Below are positions 33,668 through 42,517 of a DNA stretch of 64,000 bases, in pieces. The DNA is from Caballeronia terrestris (lineage in GTDB: Bacteria > Pseudomonadota > Gammaproteobacteria > Burkholderiales > Burkholderiaceae): contig NZ_FCOL02000004.1 in assembly GCF_001544515.1 (NCBI RefSeq), positions 1 through 64,000 on the forward strand. Reading direction: 5' to 3'. The translations under genes and the position numbers were made by a program. Positions within the stretch are counted from its first letter, which is position 1, and the number at the start of each line of letters is the position of its first letter. The notes below the pieces were generated by a model. It did no database searches. It was not told where the DNA came from and worked only from the letters and a program-made list of their open reading frames with translations.

Positions 33668-35353
33668 ATGAACAAGACAACCTTGCACCATGTGACCGCG
33701 ACGCTCGGCCTCGCGTTGCTCGCATGCGCGTGCTGGGTTTTTGCCGGCGCGCTGTCGGACCGAATGGTACAACAAGAAATGTCCGCCACGGTACGCGCGG
33801 AGCGCCAGATGGCGGCGTCGATCGTCGACAACATGGCGCAGATCATCGCGAGCGACCTGGCGATGTCGCGCGCCATTCCCGCCACGCTCGCCCAGATGGA
33901 CCTGATGCAGCACGCCCTCGTGGAATCGCGGCATTATGCCTCGAAGCCGCCGGCGACAGAATCCGAGCGCCGCGCCGACTGGATGGCGCGCCCCGAGCTC
34001 GTCAAGGTCAATAATTTCCTGCACGACGCACAGGGCTTTTCCGGCCTCGATTCCGTCTGGCTCGTCAACGATCAGGGCCTCTGTGTCGCATCCAGCAACG
34101 CTACTGACGAAACCAGCTTCATCGGCTTCGACATGAGCGGCCGCGGCTACGTGGCACGCGCGCTGCTCGGCGGCTTCATCGAAATGTACGGCGTCGGGCG
34201 GCTTTCCGGCGAGCCGGGTATTTTCATCGCGGCGCCTGTCTACGACGACGGCTTTCTCGTCGGCGCGGTGATCGCGAAGGTGAGCATCGACCGGCTGCGG
34301 CACTGGGTGTCGCGCGCGGGCACGTTCGTGACCGACGAGAACGGCGTCGTCGTGATGGCGCACGACGGCCGGCTCGAATACGAAGCGATGCCGAATGCGC
34401 CAGTCGCGCGCATGACGCTCGCCGAACGCGTCGATCATTACCGGCGCGAAGCGTTTCCCCAACTGCGCGTCGCACGCATCGGCGCGCAGATCCGTGAGAC
34501 GGAAAAATGGCTGCCGCTCGCCGTCGCCGATACGTTCTACGCCGCCAACGGCAGCACCTTGCCCTCGCTCTACGACGAGCGCACCGGCCTGAACTCCGGG
34601 CTTTCGGCGCACATCGTGCATCCGCTCACGAACTGGCCGGACCTCACGCGCAACCACAGCCGCGACCGCATTCTCGTGTTTCTTACGATGCTCGGCATCG
34701 TCGCGCTCGTGACGGTGATCGCGACGTCGTATTCGCGCGAGCGGCGCCTGCACCGCGCAACCCGCGATCTCGCCGAGCAGTTGCAGGCCGCCAATACCCT
34801 GCTCTCGGCGGAAGCGCGCCACGACGCGTTGACAGGCGCCCTCTCGCGCCGCTATTTCCTCGACACGTTGCGCCACGAGGTCGAACTCGCACGCGCGTCG
34901 GGTACGCCGCTCTCGGTCGCGATCGCGGATCTTGACTACTTCAAGCAGATCAACGACCGTTTCGGCCACGCGTCGGGCGACCGGGCGCTCGAGCATTTCG
35001 TCGAAGTGTGCCGCGCCCAACTGCGTCCGAGCGATGCGATCGGCCGGCTCGGCGGCGAGGAATTCGGGCTGCTCCTGCCGCAGACGGCGCTCGCCGACGC
35101 GCAGGCCGTGCTCGAGCGGCTGCGCAAGCGCTTTCACCATGAGCACTGCGCGCATCTGCCGGAGGATGCCTCGCTGACGGTGAGCATCGGCATTACGGAA
35201 CTGGCCGAGGGCGACGCCACCGAGTGGATTTTGAGCCGCGCGGACCTCGCGCTCTACGAAGCGAAATCGCGCGGACGCGACCGTAGCGAAGTGCGCGCCG
35301 CCGATACGGCGCCGTCCGCGCGCCGGCCAGAGAACTCGCTGACGGGAAAGTGA
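33668..35353 (+). CDS. Membrane diguanylate cyclase with periplasmic Cache-type sensor
   Basis: A 561-aa protein. One N-terminal membrane helix (HHVTATLGLALLACACWVFA), a periplasmic region of about 270 residues of the double-Cache type (VWLVNDQGLCVASSNATDET, GIFIAAPVYDDGFLVGAVI), a second membrane helix (RILVFLTMLGIVALVTVIAT) and a cytoplasmic GGDEF domain with the variant but active RLGGEEFGLLLPQT. It would produce cyclic di-GMP in response to an extracellular ligand. It differs in build from the soluble cyclase at 10198. Transcribed alone. Confidence 0.9.
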   Translation: MNKTTLHHVTATLGLALLACACWVFAGALSDRMVQQEMSATVRAERQMAASIVDNMAQIIASDLAMSRAIPATLAQMDLMQHALVESRHYASKPPATESERRADWMARPELVKVNNFLHDAQGFSGLDSVWLVNDQGLCVASSNATDETSFIGFDMSGRGYVARALLGGFIEMYGVGRLSGEPGIFIAAPVYDDGFLVGAVIAKVSIDRLRHWVSRAGTFVTDENGVVVMAHDGRLEYEAMPNAPVARMTLAERVDHYRREAFPQLRVARIGAQIRETEKWLPLAVADTFYAANGSTLPSLYDERTGLNSGLSAHIVHPLTNWPDLTRNHSRDRILVFLTMLGIVALVTVIATSYSRERRLHRATRDLAEQLQAANTLLSAEARHDALTGALSRRYFLDTLRHEVELARASGTPLSVAIADLDYFKQINDRFGHASGDRALEHFVEVCRAQLRPSDAIGRLGGEEFGLLLPQTALADAQAVLERLRKRFHHEHCAHLPEDASLTVSIGITELAEGDATEWILSRADLALYEAKSRGRDRSEVRAADTAPSARRPENSLTGK

Positions 35354-35442
35354 TTGCCTTTGCAATGCACCGCAGCAACGCTTGAGCACAGCAGGTATCA
35401 TCGATATTCGATTATCGACGCCGCTGTCCTCAGGAGGTTTGC

Positions 35443-35706
35443 ATGAAGGGAAATCTGGTCATCGTCTGCCGCGATCAGGACGCTGAAGCTTTCGACCTCC
35501 TGCTCGCCGAATACGGCTCGTTCCAGACCCGACTTTCATCGACCACATGGTTCCTGAAAATCGACGTCGCGCCGGAAGTGATCCAGGAGGAGATCCTGGA
35601 GCGGCTCGGCAAGTACACGACGCATTACATCTTCGAGGCGCAGACGGTCACCTACAACACCGTCGACAGCGAAGCCGCCTCCGCGCTCGAAACGCTCTTC
35701 GACTAA
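35443..35706 (+). CDS. Hypothetical small protein, 87 aa
   Basis: The sequence (MKGNLVIVCRDQDAEAFDLL, RLSSTTWFLKIDVAPEVIQE, RLGKYTTHYIFEAQTV) suggests a small alpha/beta fold of the ferredoxin type. CAGGAGGTTTGC immediately before ATG 35443 is an ideal ribosome-binding site. It is convergent with the sensor kinase, 10 bp apart. No named family recognised. Confidence 0.75.
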   Translation: MKGNLVIVCRDQDAEAFDLLLAEYGSFQTRLSSTTWFLKIDVAPEVIQEEILERLGKYTTHYIFEAQTVTYNTVDSEAASALETLFD

Positions 35707-35716
35707 GAAAGTTCGC

Positions 35717-37069
35717 TCAGATCGCCCGCTCTTCGCGGTGCGATCCCGCGCGGCGCACCTCGGCGGGACGCGTCGCGACATCGAACGGAAACGTCATCAC
35801 CACCTGCAGGCCGCCGCCCTCGTGGTTGCCGATCTCGCACTCGCCACCGGCGCGCCGCGCCAATCGCTCGACGATCGCGAGGCCGAGGCCGCTATGACCG
35901 CTGCCGCCGCGCGCCGGATCAAGCCGCACGAACGGCCGGCTCGCCTTGATCAGATCGTCCGGCGCAATGCCGCCGCCGTGATCCGCCACTCTCAGCACCC
36001 AGCCATTTACGCCACGTGAGGTCTCGATGACGATCGGCGGCGCGCCGTAGGCGTGCGCGTTGTCGAGCAGATTCGAAAGCACGCGGTCGAGCGTGGCGGC
36101 GGGCAGCACGAAGCTCGGGCCCGCGAGCAGGCGCGTCTGGATCGGCTGCGCGCCCGGCGCCACCGCGCGATATGTGCGCGCGATCTTCTCGCACTGCTGG
36201 TCCACTTCGATCGGCTCGCTGCCGTCCGCGCGATCGTGCGCGAACACCAGAAACTGGTCGACGATATGCGCCATCGAATCGACGTCGCGCACCACGCCGT
36301 CGCGCGTTTTCGCGTCATCCATCATCTCGGCACGCAGCCGCAGGCGCGCGAGCGGCGTCTTCAGGTCGTGCGCGACGCCCGCCAGCATCACCGCGCGATC
36401 GTTTTCCGTCTGCGAGACTTCACGCACCATCTGGTTGAAACCGTGCGTCAGTTGCCGCAGCTCGCGCGGACCGCGTTCGGGCACGGGCGGCGTCGGCTGG
36501 CCGCGGCCGAAGCGCCCGACCGCCTGCGCGAGCGAACGCAGCGGCTGCTGCAACTGCCACGCGGCGAGGAGCGCAGCCATCACGGCCGTGCTGAAAATGA
36601 TCGCGAGCCACACCAGCATTCGGTCGCGCGAACGCGGCGGACGCAGCGGCTGCACAGGAACTACGATCCAGTCGGCGTCCTTCAGGCCCTTCACCCAGAT
36701 GCTCGGCGGCGCGCCGGGTTCGCCCAGGCGCACTTCGGTGCCGTCGGGGAAACGATCGCGGATGTCGTCGAGAAAGCGGCCGAGCGGCGGCGGGACGTCG
36801 TCGTCTGCCGTGGCGGGCTTCGCCTTCGGCACGTCGGGATCGGTCGGCGGGACGACACGCACGCGCGACGGCAGCGGCTGATTCGGCGAATTGGCGATGT
36901 GCTGGCGCACGGCATCGACGAGGAACGTGGCCTCTTCGACGGCATAGCGCGTCTGATTGTTGTCGCGCTCGACGCGAATGACCGCGAACCACGCGACATG
37001 CGACAGGACCAGCACGCCGATGACGAGGACGACGAGCCGGCCGAACAGCGAATCAATGGGCCGGCGCAT
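35717..37069 (-). CDS. EnvZ/RisS-type sensor histidine kinase
   Basis: A 450-aa inner-membrane kinase. A membrane helix (LFGRLVVLVIGVLVLSHVAW), a periplasmic loop of about 120 residues, a second membrane helix (WLAIIFSTAVMAALLAAWQL), HAMP linker, the H-box VAHDLKTPLARLRLRAEM with the phosphorylated His, and the ATPase lobe with LSNLLDNAHAYG, VADHGGGIAPDD and GHSGLGLAIVERLARRAGG. ATG 37069 overlaps the end of the response-regulator gene by 17 bp, so the pair is coupled. The stimulus is unknown; the nearby Spy-like gene suggests envelope stress. Confidence 0.92.
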   Translation of the reverse strand: MRRPIDSLFGRLVVLVIGVLVLSHVAWFAVIRVERDNNQTRYAVEEATFLVDAVRQHIANSPNQPLPSRVRVVPPTDPDVPKAKPATADDDVPPPLGRFLDDIRDRFPDGTEVRLGEPGAPPSIWVKGLKDADWIVVPVQPLRPPRSRDRMLVWLAIIFSTAVMAALLAAWQLQQPLRSLAQAVGRFGRGQPTPPVPERGPRELRQLTHGFNQMVREVSQTENDRAVMLAGVAHDLKTPLARLRLRAEMMDDAKTRDGVVRDVDSMAHIVDQFLVFAHDRADGSEPIEVDQQCEKIARTYRAVAPGAQPIQTRLLAGPSFVLPAATLDRVLSNLLDNAHAYGAPPIVIETSRGVNGWVLRVADHGGGIAPDDLIKASRPFVRLDPARGGSGHSGLGLAIVERLARRAGGECEIGNHEGGGLQVVMTFPFDVATRPAEVRRAGSHREERAI

Positions 37070-37775
37070 TTTGCTCGCCGTCGGGGACGAACACGTAGCC
37101 GCGGCCGCGCACGGTCTGGATGAAGCGCGGCGCGGACGGATCAGTTTCGAGGATGCGGCGCAGGCGCCACACCTGCACGTCGATGCCGCGGTCAGTGCCG
37201 TCGTATTCCGGGCCGTGCAGCAGTTCCAGCAGGCGTTCACGCGTGAGCGTGCGCATCGGGTTGTTGACGAAAATCTTCAGCAACGCGAATTCGCTGCCGG
37301 ACAGCGTGATCGGCTTGCCGTCCTGCTGCAACGTGCGCGACTGGAAATCGAGCTTGAAGCGCCCGAACGAGAACGGCTCGCGCTGCTCGGGCGCCGCCGA
37401 CGGAATCGTGCGCCGTCGACGCAGGACCGCCTGCACGCGCGCGAGCAGTTCGCGCGGGTTGAACGGCTTGCCGAGGTAGTCGTCGGCGCCAAGTTCCAGA
37501 CCAACGATGCGGTCCACGTCGTCCGCGCGCGCGGTGAGCATGATGACCGGGATGTCGTCGCCCGACGCGCGCAGCTTGCGCAGCGCGGTGAGGCCGTCGA
37601 CGCCCGGCATCATCAGGTCGAGCACGATGAGATCGGGGCGCTCGCGCTCGATGCGCCGTTCGAGCGAACCGGCGTCGTGCAGCACCGACACTTCGATCCC
37701 CTGCCGGACCAGATAGTCGCGCAGGAGATCGCGGAGTTCTGCGTCGTCGTCGACGACAAGGATTTGTGTAGTCAT
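37053..37775 (-). CDS. OmpR-family response regulator
   Basis: A 240-aa regulator. Receiver domain 1-120 with DDDAE acidic cluster, phosphoacceptor Asp in LIVLDLMMPGVDG, Thr in MLTARAD and Lys in YLGKPFNP. Winged-helix DNA-binding domain about 140-235 with FALLKIFVNNPMRTLTRERL and the recognition helix RGIDVQVWRLRRILE. ATG 37775 is chosen as the family N-terminus MTTQILVVDDD; the frame extends 11 codons upstream. First gene of the operon with its kinase. Its own promoter faces a GTTACGG repeat array and the Spy-like gene. Confidence 0.93.
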   Translation of the reverse strand: MTTQILVVDDDAELRDLLRDYLVRQGIEVSVLHDAGSLERRIERERPDLIVLDLMMPGVDGLTALRKLRASGDDIPVIMLTARADDVDRIVGLELGADDYLGKPFNPRELLARVQAVLRRRRTIPSAAPEQREPFSFGRFKLDFQSRTLQQDGKPITLSGSEFALLKIFVNNPMRTLTRERLLELLHGPEYDGTDRGIDVQVWRLRRILETDPSAPRFIQTVRGRGYVFVPDGEQNAPAH

Positions 37776-37822
37776 GGCAGGAAGTTTAACGCGCGGCCCG
37801 CGCGGCATCCGCGAAGAACGCG

Positions 37823-37897
37823 CCGTAAAGGGTTACGGGGTGTTACGGCGAAAGCGGCTCGTAAACCGGCGTAACAAGCATTCCGTTTGCCGTAACA
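37823..37897. promoter_or_regulatory. GTTACGG/CGTAAC repeat array, probable response-regulator operator
   Basis: Within 75 bp there are GTTACGG at 37832 and 37842 in one orientation, and GTAAACC (37861), CGTAACA (37870) and CGTAACA (37891) in the other, with a further CCGTAAAG at 37824. The two GTTACGG copies are 10 bp apart, one helical turn, as expected for an OmpR-family dimer. The array lies between the regulator gene and the divergent Spy-like gene and probably controls both. Confidence 0.55.
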
Positions 37898-38006
37898 CGC
37901 CGTTTGTGAGGAAACCCTACGCTGTGTTCACCGAAGGCGTGAGACTTGTTCCAAGAGACCCAGGCAACGCCCGCTCGGCTTCGACCATCAATAACAGGAG
38001 TCCACG

Positions 38007-38579
38007 ATGCTGAAGCAAACCCGAATCCTCGCCATCACCGCCGCCGCGCTCGCCATGACCATCGGCGCCGCCAATGCCGCCACGCCCGCTCCCGACGCTT
38101 CGCCGCCCGGCGGTCCCGGCATGGCGATGGCTGGCCCCGGCGGTCCTGGTCATGACGGCCATCGCATGGAAATGCGCATGCAAAAGCAGTTGAACGAGCT
38201 GCACGGCCAACTGAAGCTCAACGCCGACCAGGAAAAGCTGTGGCAGACCGCGCTCGACACGATGAAGCAGAACCATACCGCCATGCGCGAGAGCCACAAG
38301 CAGATGCGCCAACAGTTTGAAGCAGCGCAGCAGCAGCCGATCCTCGATCTGAACGCGATGCACGCGGCGCATCAGAAGATCGACGCGCAGAACGCGCAGT
38401 TGAAGGAGCAGACGGCCACCGCGTGGCTCAACTTCTATAACTCGTTGAACGATCAGCAGAAAACCACCGTCAGCACGGCGTTGAAGAAGCACTTCGCGCG
38501 GATGCATGAGCGCCACGAGCGCTGGGGCAAGCATGGCGCGCCGGGTGCTGACGGCGCGGCGTCGGCGGTGAAACCGTAA
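38007..38579 (+). CDS. Spy/CpxP-like periplasmic LTXXQ-type protein
   Basis: A 190-aa exported protein. The signal peptide (RILAITAAALAMTIGAANAA) ends near residue 25. A Pro/Gly/Met-rich linker with His follows, then a helical domain with LKLNADQEKLWQTALDTMKQ and LNFYNSLNDQQKTTVSTALK, the two LTxxQ-like signatures of the Spy, CpxP and metal-sensing family. The C-terminus carries a His/Met/Arg-rich tail. It is likely a periplasmic chaperone or metal-responsive protein induced by the adjacent two-component system, whose putative operator array lies in its promoter. Confidence 0.82.
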   Translation: MLKQTRILAITAAALAMTIGAANAATPAPDASPPGGPGMAMAGPGGPGHDGHRMEMRMQKQLNELHGQLKLNADQEKLWQTALDTMKQNHTAMRESHKQMRQQFEAAQQQPILDLNAMHAAHQKIDAQNAQLKEQTATAWLNFYNSLNDQQKTTVSTALKKHFARMHERHERWGKHGAPGADGAASAVKP

Positions 38580-38655
38580 GGACGCCTGGCCGGAGAGGCA
38601 CCGGGACTCGCGCCTCGGGCGGCACGAGTCCTCCTCGCTGATTCTGCTCTCCAAC

Positions 38656-38683
38656 GCAAAACGGCCCGAACGGGCCGTTTTGC
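38656..38683. terminator. Bidirectional terminator
   Basis: GCAAAACGGCCCG pairs with CGGGCCGTTTTGC around a 2-nt loop, with four A and four T. It divides the convergent Spy-like and pirin genes. Confidence 0.8.
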
Positions 38684-38707
38684 TTGCTGCGAGCGCCTGC
38701 CTGAACC

Positions 38708-39406
38708 TCAAGCCAGATCGAACACCAGCACCTCGGCGTTGTCACCGCGCTCGATCGTCACCTTCGACACATCTTCCAGCTTCGCCGCGTCGCCGGCCTT
38801 GAGCGCCTCGCCGTTCACCGACACCGACCCGCGCGCCACGTGCACATACACACGCCGCCCGGCCGGCACATCGAACTCCGCGCGCTCGTCGCCGTTGAAA
38901 AGACCCGCGTAGATCTCGGCATCGGCGCCGACCTTCACCGCGCCGTCGCGGCCCGAGGGCGATGCGATCACACGCAGGTGACCGCGCTTCTCGGCGTCGT
39001 CGAAACGTTTTTCCTCGTAGCCCGGCGCGCCGCCCGGCGCGTCCGGAATGATCCAGATCTGCAGGAAATGCGCGGTCTCGCTCGGCGAACCGTTGTACTC
39101 GCTGTGCCGCACGCCGGTGCCGGCGCTCATGCGCTGGACGTCGCCGGGGCGGATCGTCGAGCCGTTGCCCATGCTGTCGCGGTGCGCAAGCGCACCTTCC
39201 AGCACGTAGCTGATGATTTCCATGTCGCGATGGCCGTGCGTGCCGAAGCCCTGCCCGCCCGCGACGCGATCCTCGTTGATCACGCGCAGCGCGCCGAAGT
39301 GAACGTGCTCCGGATCGTGGTATTCCGCGAACGAAAAGCTGTGCCAGGAATCGAGCCAGCCGTGGTTGGCATGACCGCGCTCGTTGCCGCGTCGAATCTC
39401 GAACAT
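38708..39406 (-). CDS. Pirin-family cupin protein (YhaK/YhhW-like)
   Basis: A 232-aa bicupin of the pirin family; the E. coli member YhhW has quercetin dioxygenase activity. The metal-binding cupin motif is GFGTHGHRDMEIISYVLEG with two His, plus the later His of RMSAGTGVRHSEYNG. The N-terminus ERGHANHGWLDSWHSFSFA is the family signature. The C-terminal cupin (AGRRVYVHVARGSVSVNGEA) lacks the metal ligands, as usual. Transcribed alone; physiological substrate unknown. Confidence 0.92.
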   Translation of the reverse strand: MFEIRRGNERGHANHGWLDSWHSFSFAEYHDPEHVHFGALRVINEDRVAGGQGFGTHGHRDMEIISYVLEGALAHRDSMGNGSTIRPGDVQRMSAGTGVRHSEYNGSPSETAHFLQIWIIPDAPGGAPGYEEKRFDDAEKRGHLRVIASPSGRDGAVKVGADAEIYAGLFNGDERAEFDVPAGRRVYVHVARGSVSVNGEALKAGDAAKLEDVSKVTIERGDNAEVLVFDLA

Positions 39407-39767
39407 TTCGTTTCTCCGGTTGGTTTTGCGATGCAGTCAATGTAAGGGCGCGAGCCTTCCCGAACAACGGGCGCGGCGGCACTACACCGTCCTGAAAATG
39501 CGCGTAATCGGAGGAATCCGGGTTCGATGGCGCCGAGCACGGCTTCGGGTAAAATACCGCGCTTTTCGCCGGCGGGGGCCGCCGGGCGGGGTCTGGCCTG
39601 GGTTCGATCGATGCGCGAAAGCGCTCGCAGTCCGTCGCAAAATCGCCGTGCCCCAATTTTGGACGCCTAGAATACCGACCGTTGGAGCACCAATGGCCCA
39701 CGCGGCGTAGAAGCGTCCACCAGGCGGGAACCCCGCGGTCCAAACCGCACGTCATCAAGGAATCACC
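39407..39767. other. Upstream region of hisQMP, no binding-protein gene
   Basis: 361 bp between divergent pirin and hisQ. A GTAAAATACC near 39549 may be a promoter element. A small hairpin (GGCGGGAACCCCGC) lies just before hisQ. The periplasmic His/Lys/Arg-binding protein gene that often precedes hisQ is absent and I see no remnant of one. Confidence 0.5.
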
Positions 39768-40454
39768 ATGCTTCAAGGCTACGGGCCGCTGATTCTCTCG
39801 GGCACCTGGCAGACCGTCAAACTGGCGGTGCTGTCGCTCGTTTTTGCTTTCGTGATCGGGCTGATCGGCGCGGGCGCGAAGCTTTCCAGGAACCGCATCA
39901 CGTCGGGTATCGGCACGCTGTATACAACGCTGATCCGCGGCGTCCCCGATCTCGTGCTGATGCTTCTCCTCTTCTACAGCATCCAGATCTGGCTGAATCA
40001 GCTCACCGACCTGCTCGGCTGGGACCAGATCGACATCGATCCGTTTCTCGCCGGCATTCTCGTGCTCGGCTTCATCTACGGCGCCTATTTCACCGAAACC
40101 TTCCGCGGCGCGTTCCTTTCCGTGCCGCGCGGCCAGCTCGAAGCGGGCGCGGCCTACGGCATGACGCCGTGGCAGACCTTCTCGCGCATCATGTTTCCGC
40201 AGATGATGCGTTTCGCGCTGCCCGGCATCGGCAACAACTGGCAGGTGATGGTGAAGGCGACGGCGCTCGTGTCGATCATCGGTCTCGCCGACGTCGTGAA
40301 GGCCTCGCAGGACGCCGGCAAAGGCACGCTGCGGTTTTTCTTCTTCACGCTGCTCGCGGGCGCGATCTATCTCGTGATCACGACCGTCTCGAATTTCGTG
40401 CTGATCTGGCTGGAACGCCGCTATTCGATCGGCGTGCGCAAGGCAGACCTATAA
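39768..40454 (+). CDS. hisQ: Basic amino-acid ABC transporter permease HisQ
   Basis: A 228-aa inner-membrane permease of the polar amino-acid type. The N-terminal helix (ILSGTWQTVKLAVLSLVFAF) is the family start and the EAA loop is EAGAAYGMTPWQTFSRIMFP. It pairs with HisM to form the pore for histidine, lysine, arginine or ornithine. AAGGAATC precedes the ATG. First gene of the hisQMP operon; substrate is inferred by similarity to HisQ. Confidence 0.88.
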   Translation: MLQGYGPLILSGTWQTVKLAVLSLVFAFVIGLIGAGAKLSRNRITSGIGTLYTTLIRGVPDLVLMLLLFYSIQIWLNQLTDLLGWDQIDIDPFLAGILVLGFIYGAYFTETFRGAFLSVPRGQLEAGAAYGMTPWQTFSRIMFPQMMRFALPGIGNNWQVMVKATALVSIIGLADVVKASQDAGKGTLRFFFFTLLAGAIYLVITTVSNFVLIWLERRYSIGVRKADL

Positions 40455-40469
40455 AAAGCGGCGGATCCC

Positions 40470-41183
40470 ATGCTCGAAATCATCCAGGAATACTGGAAGA
40501 ACTACCTCTTCACCGACGGCTACCGCATCACCGGCCTCGCCATCACGATGTGGCTGCTGGTCGTGTCGATCGCGTTCGGGTTCTGTCTCTCGATACCGCT
40601 CGCGGTGGCGCGCGTCTCGAAAAACCGGCTGCTGTCGCGCGGCGTGTGGCTGTATACATATGTGTTTCGCGGCACGCCCCTCTATGTGCAGCTGCTGCTC
40701 TGCTACACCGGGCTCTACAGCCTGCAGGTGGTGCGCGACCACATGCTGCTCGACCAGTTCTTCCGCAACGGCATGAATTGCACGCTGCTCGCGTTCACGC
40801 TCAACACCTGCGCCTACACGACCGAAATCTTCGCCGGCGCGATCAAGGCGACGCCCTACGGCGAGATCGAAGCGGCGCGCGCGTACGGGATGTCGTCGTT
40901 CACGCTGTATCGGCGGGTGATCTTGCCGTCGGCGCTCCGGCGCGCACTGCCTTACTACAGCAACGAAGTGATCCTGATGCTGCACGCCACCACGGTCGCG
41001 TTCACGGCGACGGTCCCCGACATCCTCAAGATCGCGCGCGACGTGAATTCGGCGACGTACAAGTCGTTCGAGGCGTTCGGCATCGCCGCGCTGCTCTATC
41101 TCGTCATTTCGTTCGCGCTCGTGTGGCTGTTCCGCCGCGCCGAGTATCGCTGGCTCGCGTATTTGCGGCCGCAGGGCAAATAG
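40470..41183 (+). CDS. hisM: Basic amino-acid ABC transporter permease HisM
   Basis: A 237-aa permease partner of HisQ. Membrane helices begin at [20 protein letters not shown]; the EAA loop is [20 protein letters not shown]. The gene follows hisQ by 15 bp and precedes hisP by 16 bp, so the three are one operon. The length matches HisM of enterobacteria. Confidence 0.88.
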   Translation: MLEIIQEYWKNYLFTDGYRITGLAITMWLLVVSIAFGFCLSIPLAVARVSKNRLLSRGVWLYTYVFRGTPLYVQLLLCYTGLYSLQVVRDHMLLDQFFRNGMNCTLLAFTLNTCAYTTEIFAGAIKATPYGEIEAARAYGMSSFTLYRRVILPSALRRALPYYSNEVILMLHATTVAFTATVPDILKIARDVNSATYKSFEAFGIAALLYLVISFALVWLFRRAEYRWLAYLRPQGK

Positions 41184-41199
41184 TCTCCCAGGACCGCAC

Positions 41200-41979
41200 A
41201 TGAATTCCCAGATGCAAAAGCTTTTCGTCGACGACCTCCACAAGCAGTACGGCAGCAACGAAGTGTTGAAAGGTGTGTCGCTCAGGGCGAAGGCCGGCGA
41301 CGTGATCAGCATCATCGGCTCGTCGGGGTCAGGCAAGAGCACGATGCTGCGCTGTATCAATTTCCTCGAGCAGCCGAACCAGGGGCGCATCTTCGTCGAC
41401 GGCGCGGAAGTCCGCACGCTCAAGGACAAGACGGGCGCGCTGAAGGTCGCCGACCAGAAGCAGTTGCGCGAGGTGCGCTCGAAGCTCTCGATGGTATTCC
41501 AGCACTTCAACCTGTGGTCGCACCTGAACGTGCTGGAGAACGTCATGGAAGCGCCGGTGAACGTGCTCGGACTGTCTAAGAAGGACGCCGAGGACCGCGC
41601 GCGGACGTATCTGGAGAAAGTCGGGCTCGCGCCTCGCGTGGAGAAGCAGTATCCGTCGCATCTGTCGGGCGGGCAGCAGCAGCGCGTCGCGATCGCGCGG
41701 GCGCTGGCGATGCATCCCGACGTCATGCTCTTCGACGAACCGACGTCCGCGCTCGATCCGGAGCTTGTCGGCGAAGTGCTGAAGGTGATGCAGACGCTCG
41801 CGGAGGAAGGCCGCACGATGATCGTCGTGACGCACGAAATGGCGTTCGCGCGCAACGTGTCGAACCATGTCGTGTTCCTGCATCAGGGGAAAATCGAGGA
41901 GGAAGGACACCCGCACGAGGTGTTCGGCAACCCGAAGAGCGAGCGGTTGCGGCAGTTCCTGTCGGGCAGCCTGAAGTGA
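41200..41979 (+). CDS. hisP: Basic amino-acid ABC transporter ATPase HisP
   Basis: A 259-aa ATPase. Walker [14 protein letters not shown]-loop [13 protein letters not shown], signature [18 protein letters not shown], Walker [15 protein letters not shown] and the switch His in VVTHEMAFA are all intact. The insert [20 protein letters not shown] is typical of HisP rather than GlnQ. It energises HisQM. Terminator follows 30 bp later. Confidence 0.92.
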   Translation: MNSQMQKLFVDDLHKQYGSNEVLKGVSLRAKAGDVISIIGSSGSGKSTMLRCINFLEQPNQGRIFVDGAEVRTLKDKTGALKVADQKQLREVRSKLSMVFQHFNLWSHLNVLENVMEAPVNVLGLSKKDAEDRARTYLEKVGLAPRVEKQYPSHLSGGQQQRVAIARALAMHPDVMLFDEPTSALDPELVGEVLKVMQTLAEEGRTMIVVTHEMAFARNVSNHVVFLHQGKIEEEGHPHEVFGNPKSERLRQFLSGSLK

Positions 41980-42008
41980 TCCTGTAGTTCTTGTAGTCGA
42001 GTTACCTC

Positions 42009-42034
42009 AAAAGCGTCCGCGGGACGCTTTTTTT
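42009..42034 (+). terminator. Terminator of hisQMP
   Basis: AAGCGTCC/GGACGCTT stem with a 3-nt loop and seven T. Confidence 0.85.
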
Positions 42035-42517
42035 GCGCCCGCAAGGGCCGCGCAGCATGGCTTTCGGCCCTTCGAGCGCATTACCCCTCGAACGGTCGCT
42101 AGTCAATAGTGTCATTCCTTGACCTAAAGCTTACAACTTCATAAAACGCTTATCCGGTAAGGGTTTAGGCAACATCCGATCGATGAGGCGTGTCACACGG
42201 GGCACACCGGCATTGCATTTTTGAGACACATGTCTGGGAAACAGCAAATATCTTTGGCGCCCAAATCGTATTTTGATAAATTAGTAATCAAAGTACCAAA
42301 ACGAAGTTCACAAAAAGTAGTTTTACTTCAAAAAGAACTGAGGAGACGCCGAACCCAGTGGCCGGCAACCGTGCCCTCGCCCTTCCCGGGTGCGCGACAC
42401 GGCATACCGGCCTTCGTGTGTTTCCTCTGAAAACGATTTCCGGTTGGATGCGCTCGCATCTGGCATCGAACCACACGGCAGCACTTGGGGTTCCTTTTTT
42501 TGACAGGGTTGGAGGAG
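42035..42517 (+). other. Long AT-rich porin leader and promoter region
   Basis: 483 bp, AT-rich at 42190-42335 compared with its surroundings, including TTTTGATAAATTAGTAATC. Long leaders are common for porin genes and are often targets of small RNAs and of OmpR-type regulators. No ORF with a proper start is present. Confidence 0.4.

Noticed and set aside
33518..35401. 627-codon minus-strand ORF
   Set aside because: Antisense shadow of the Cache-GGDEF gene.
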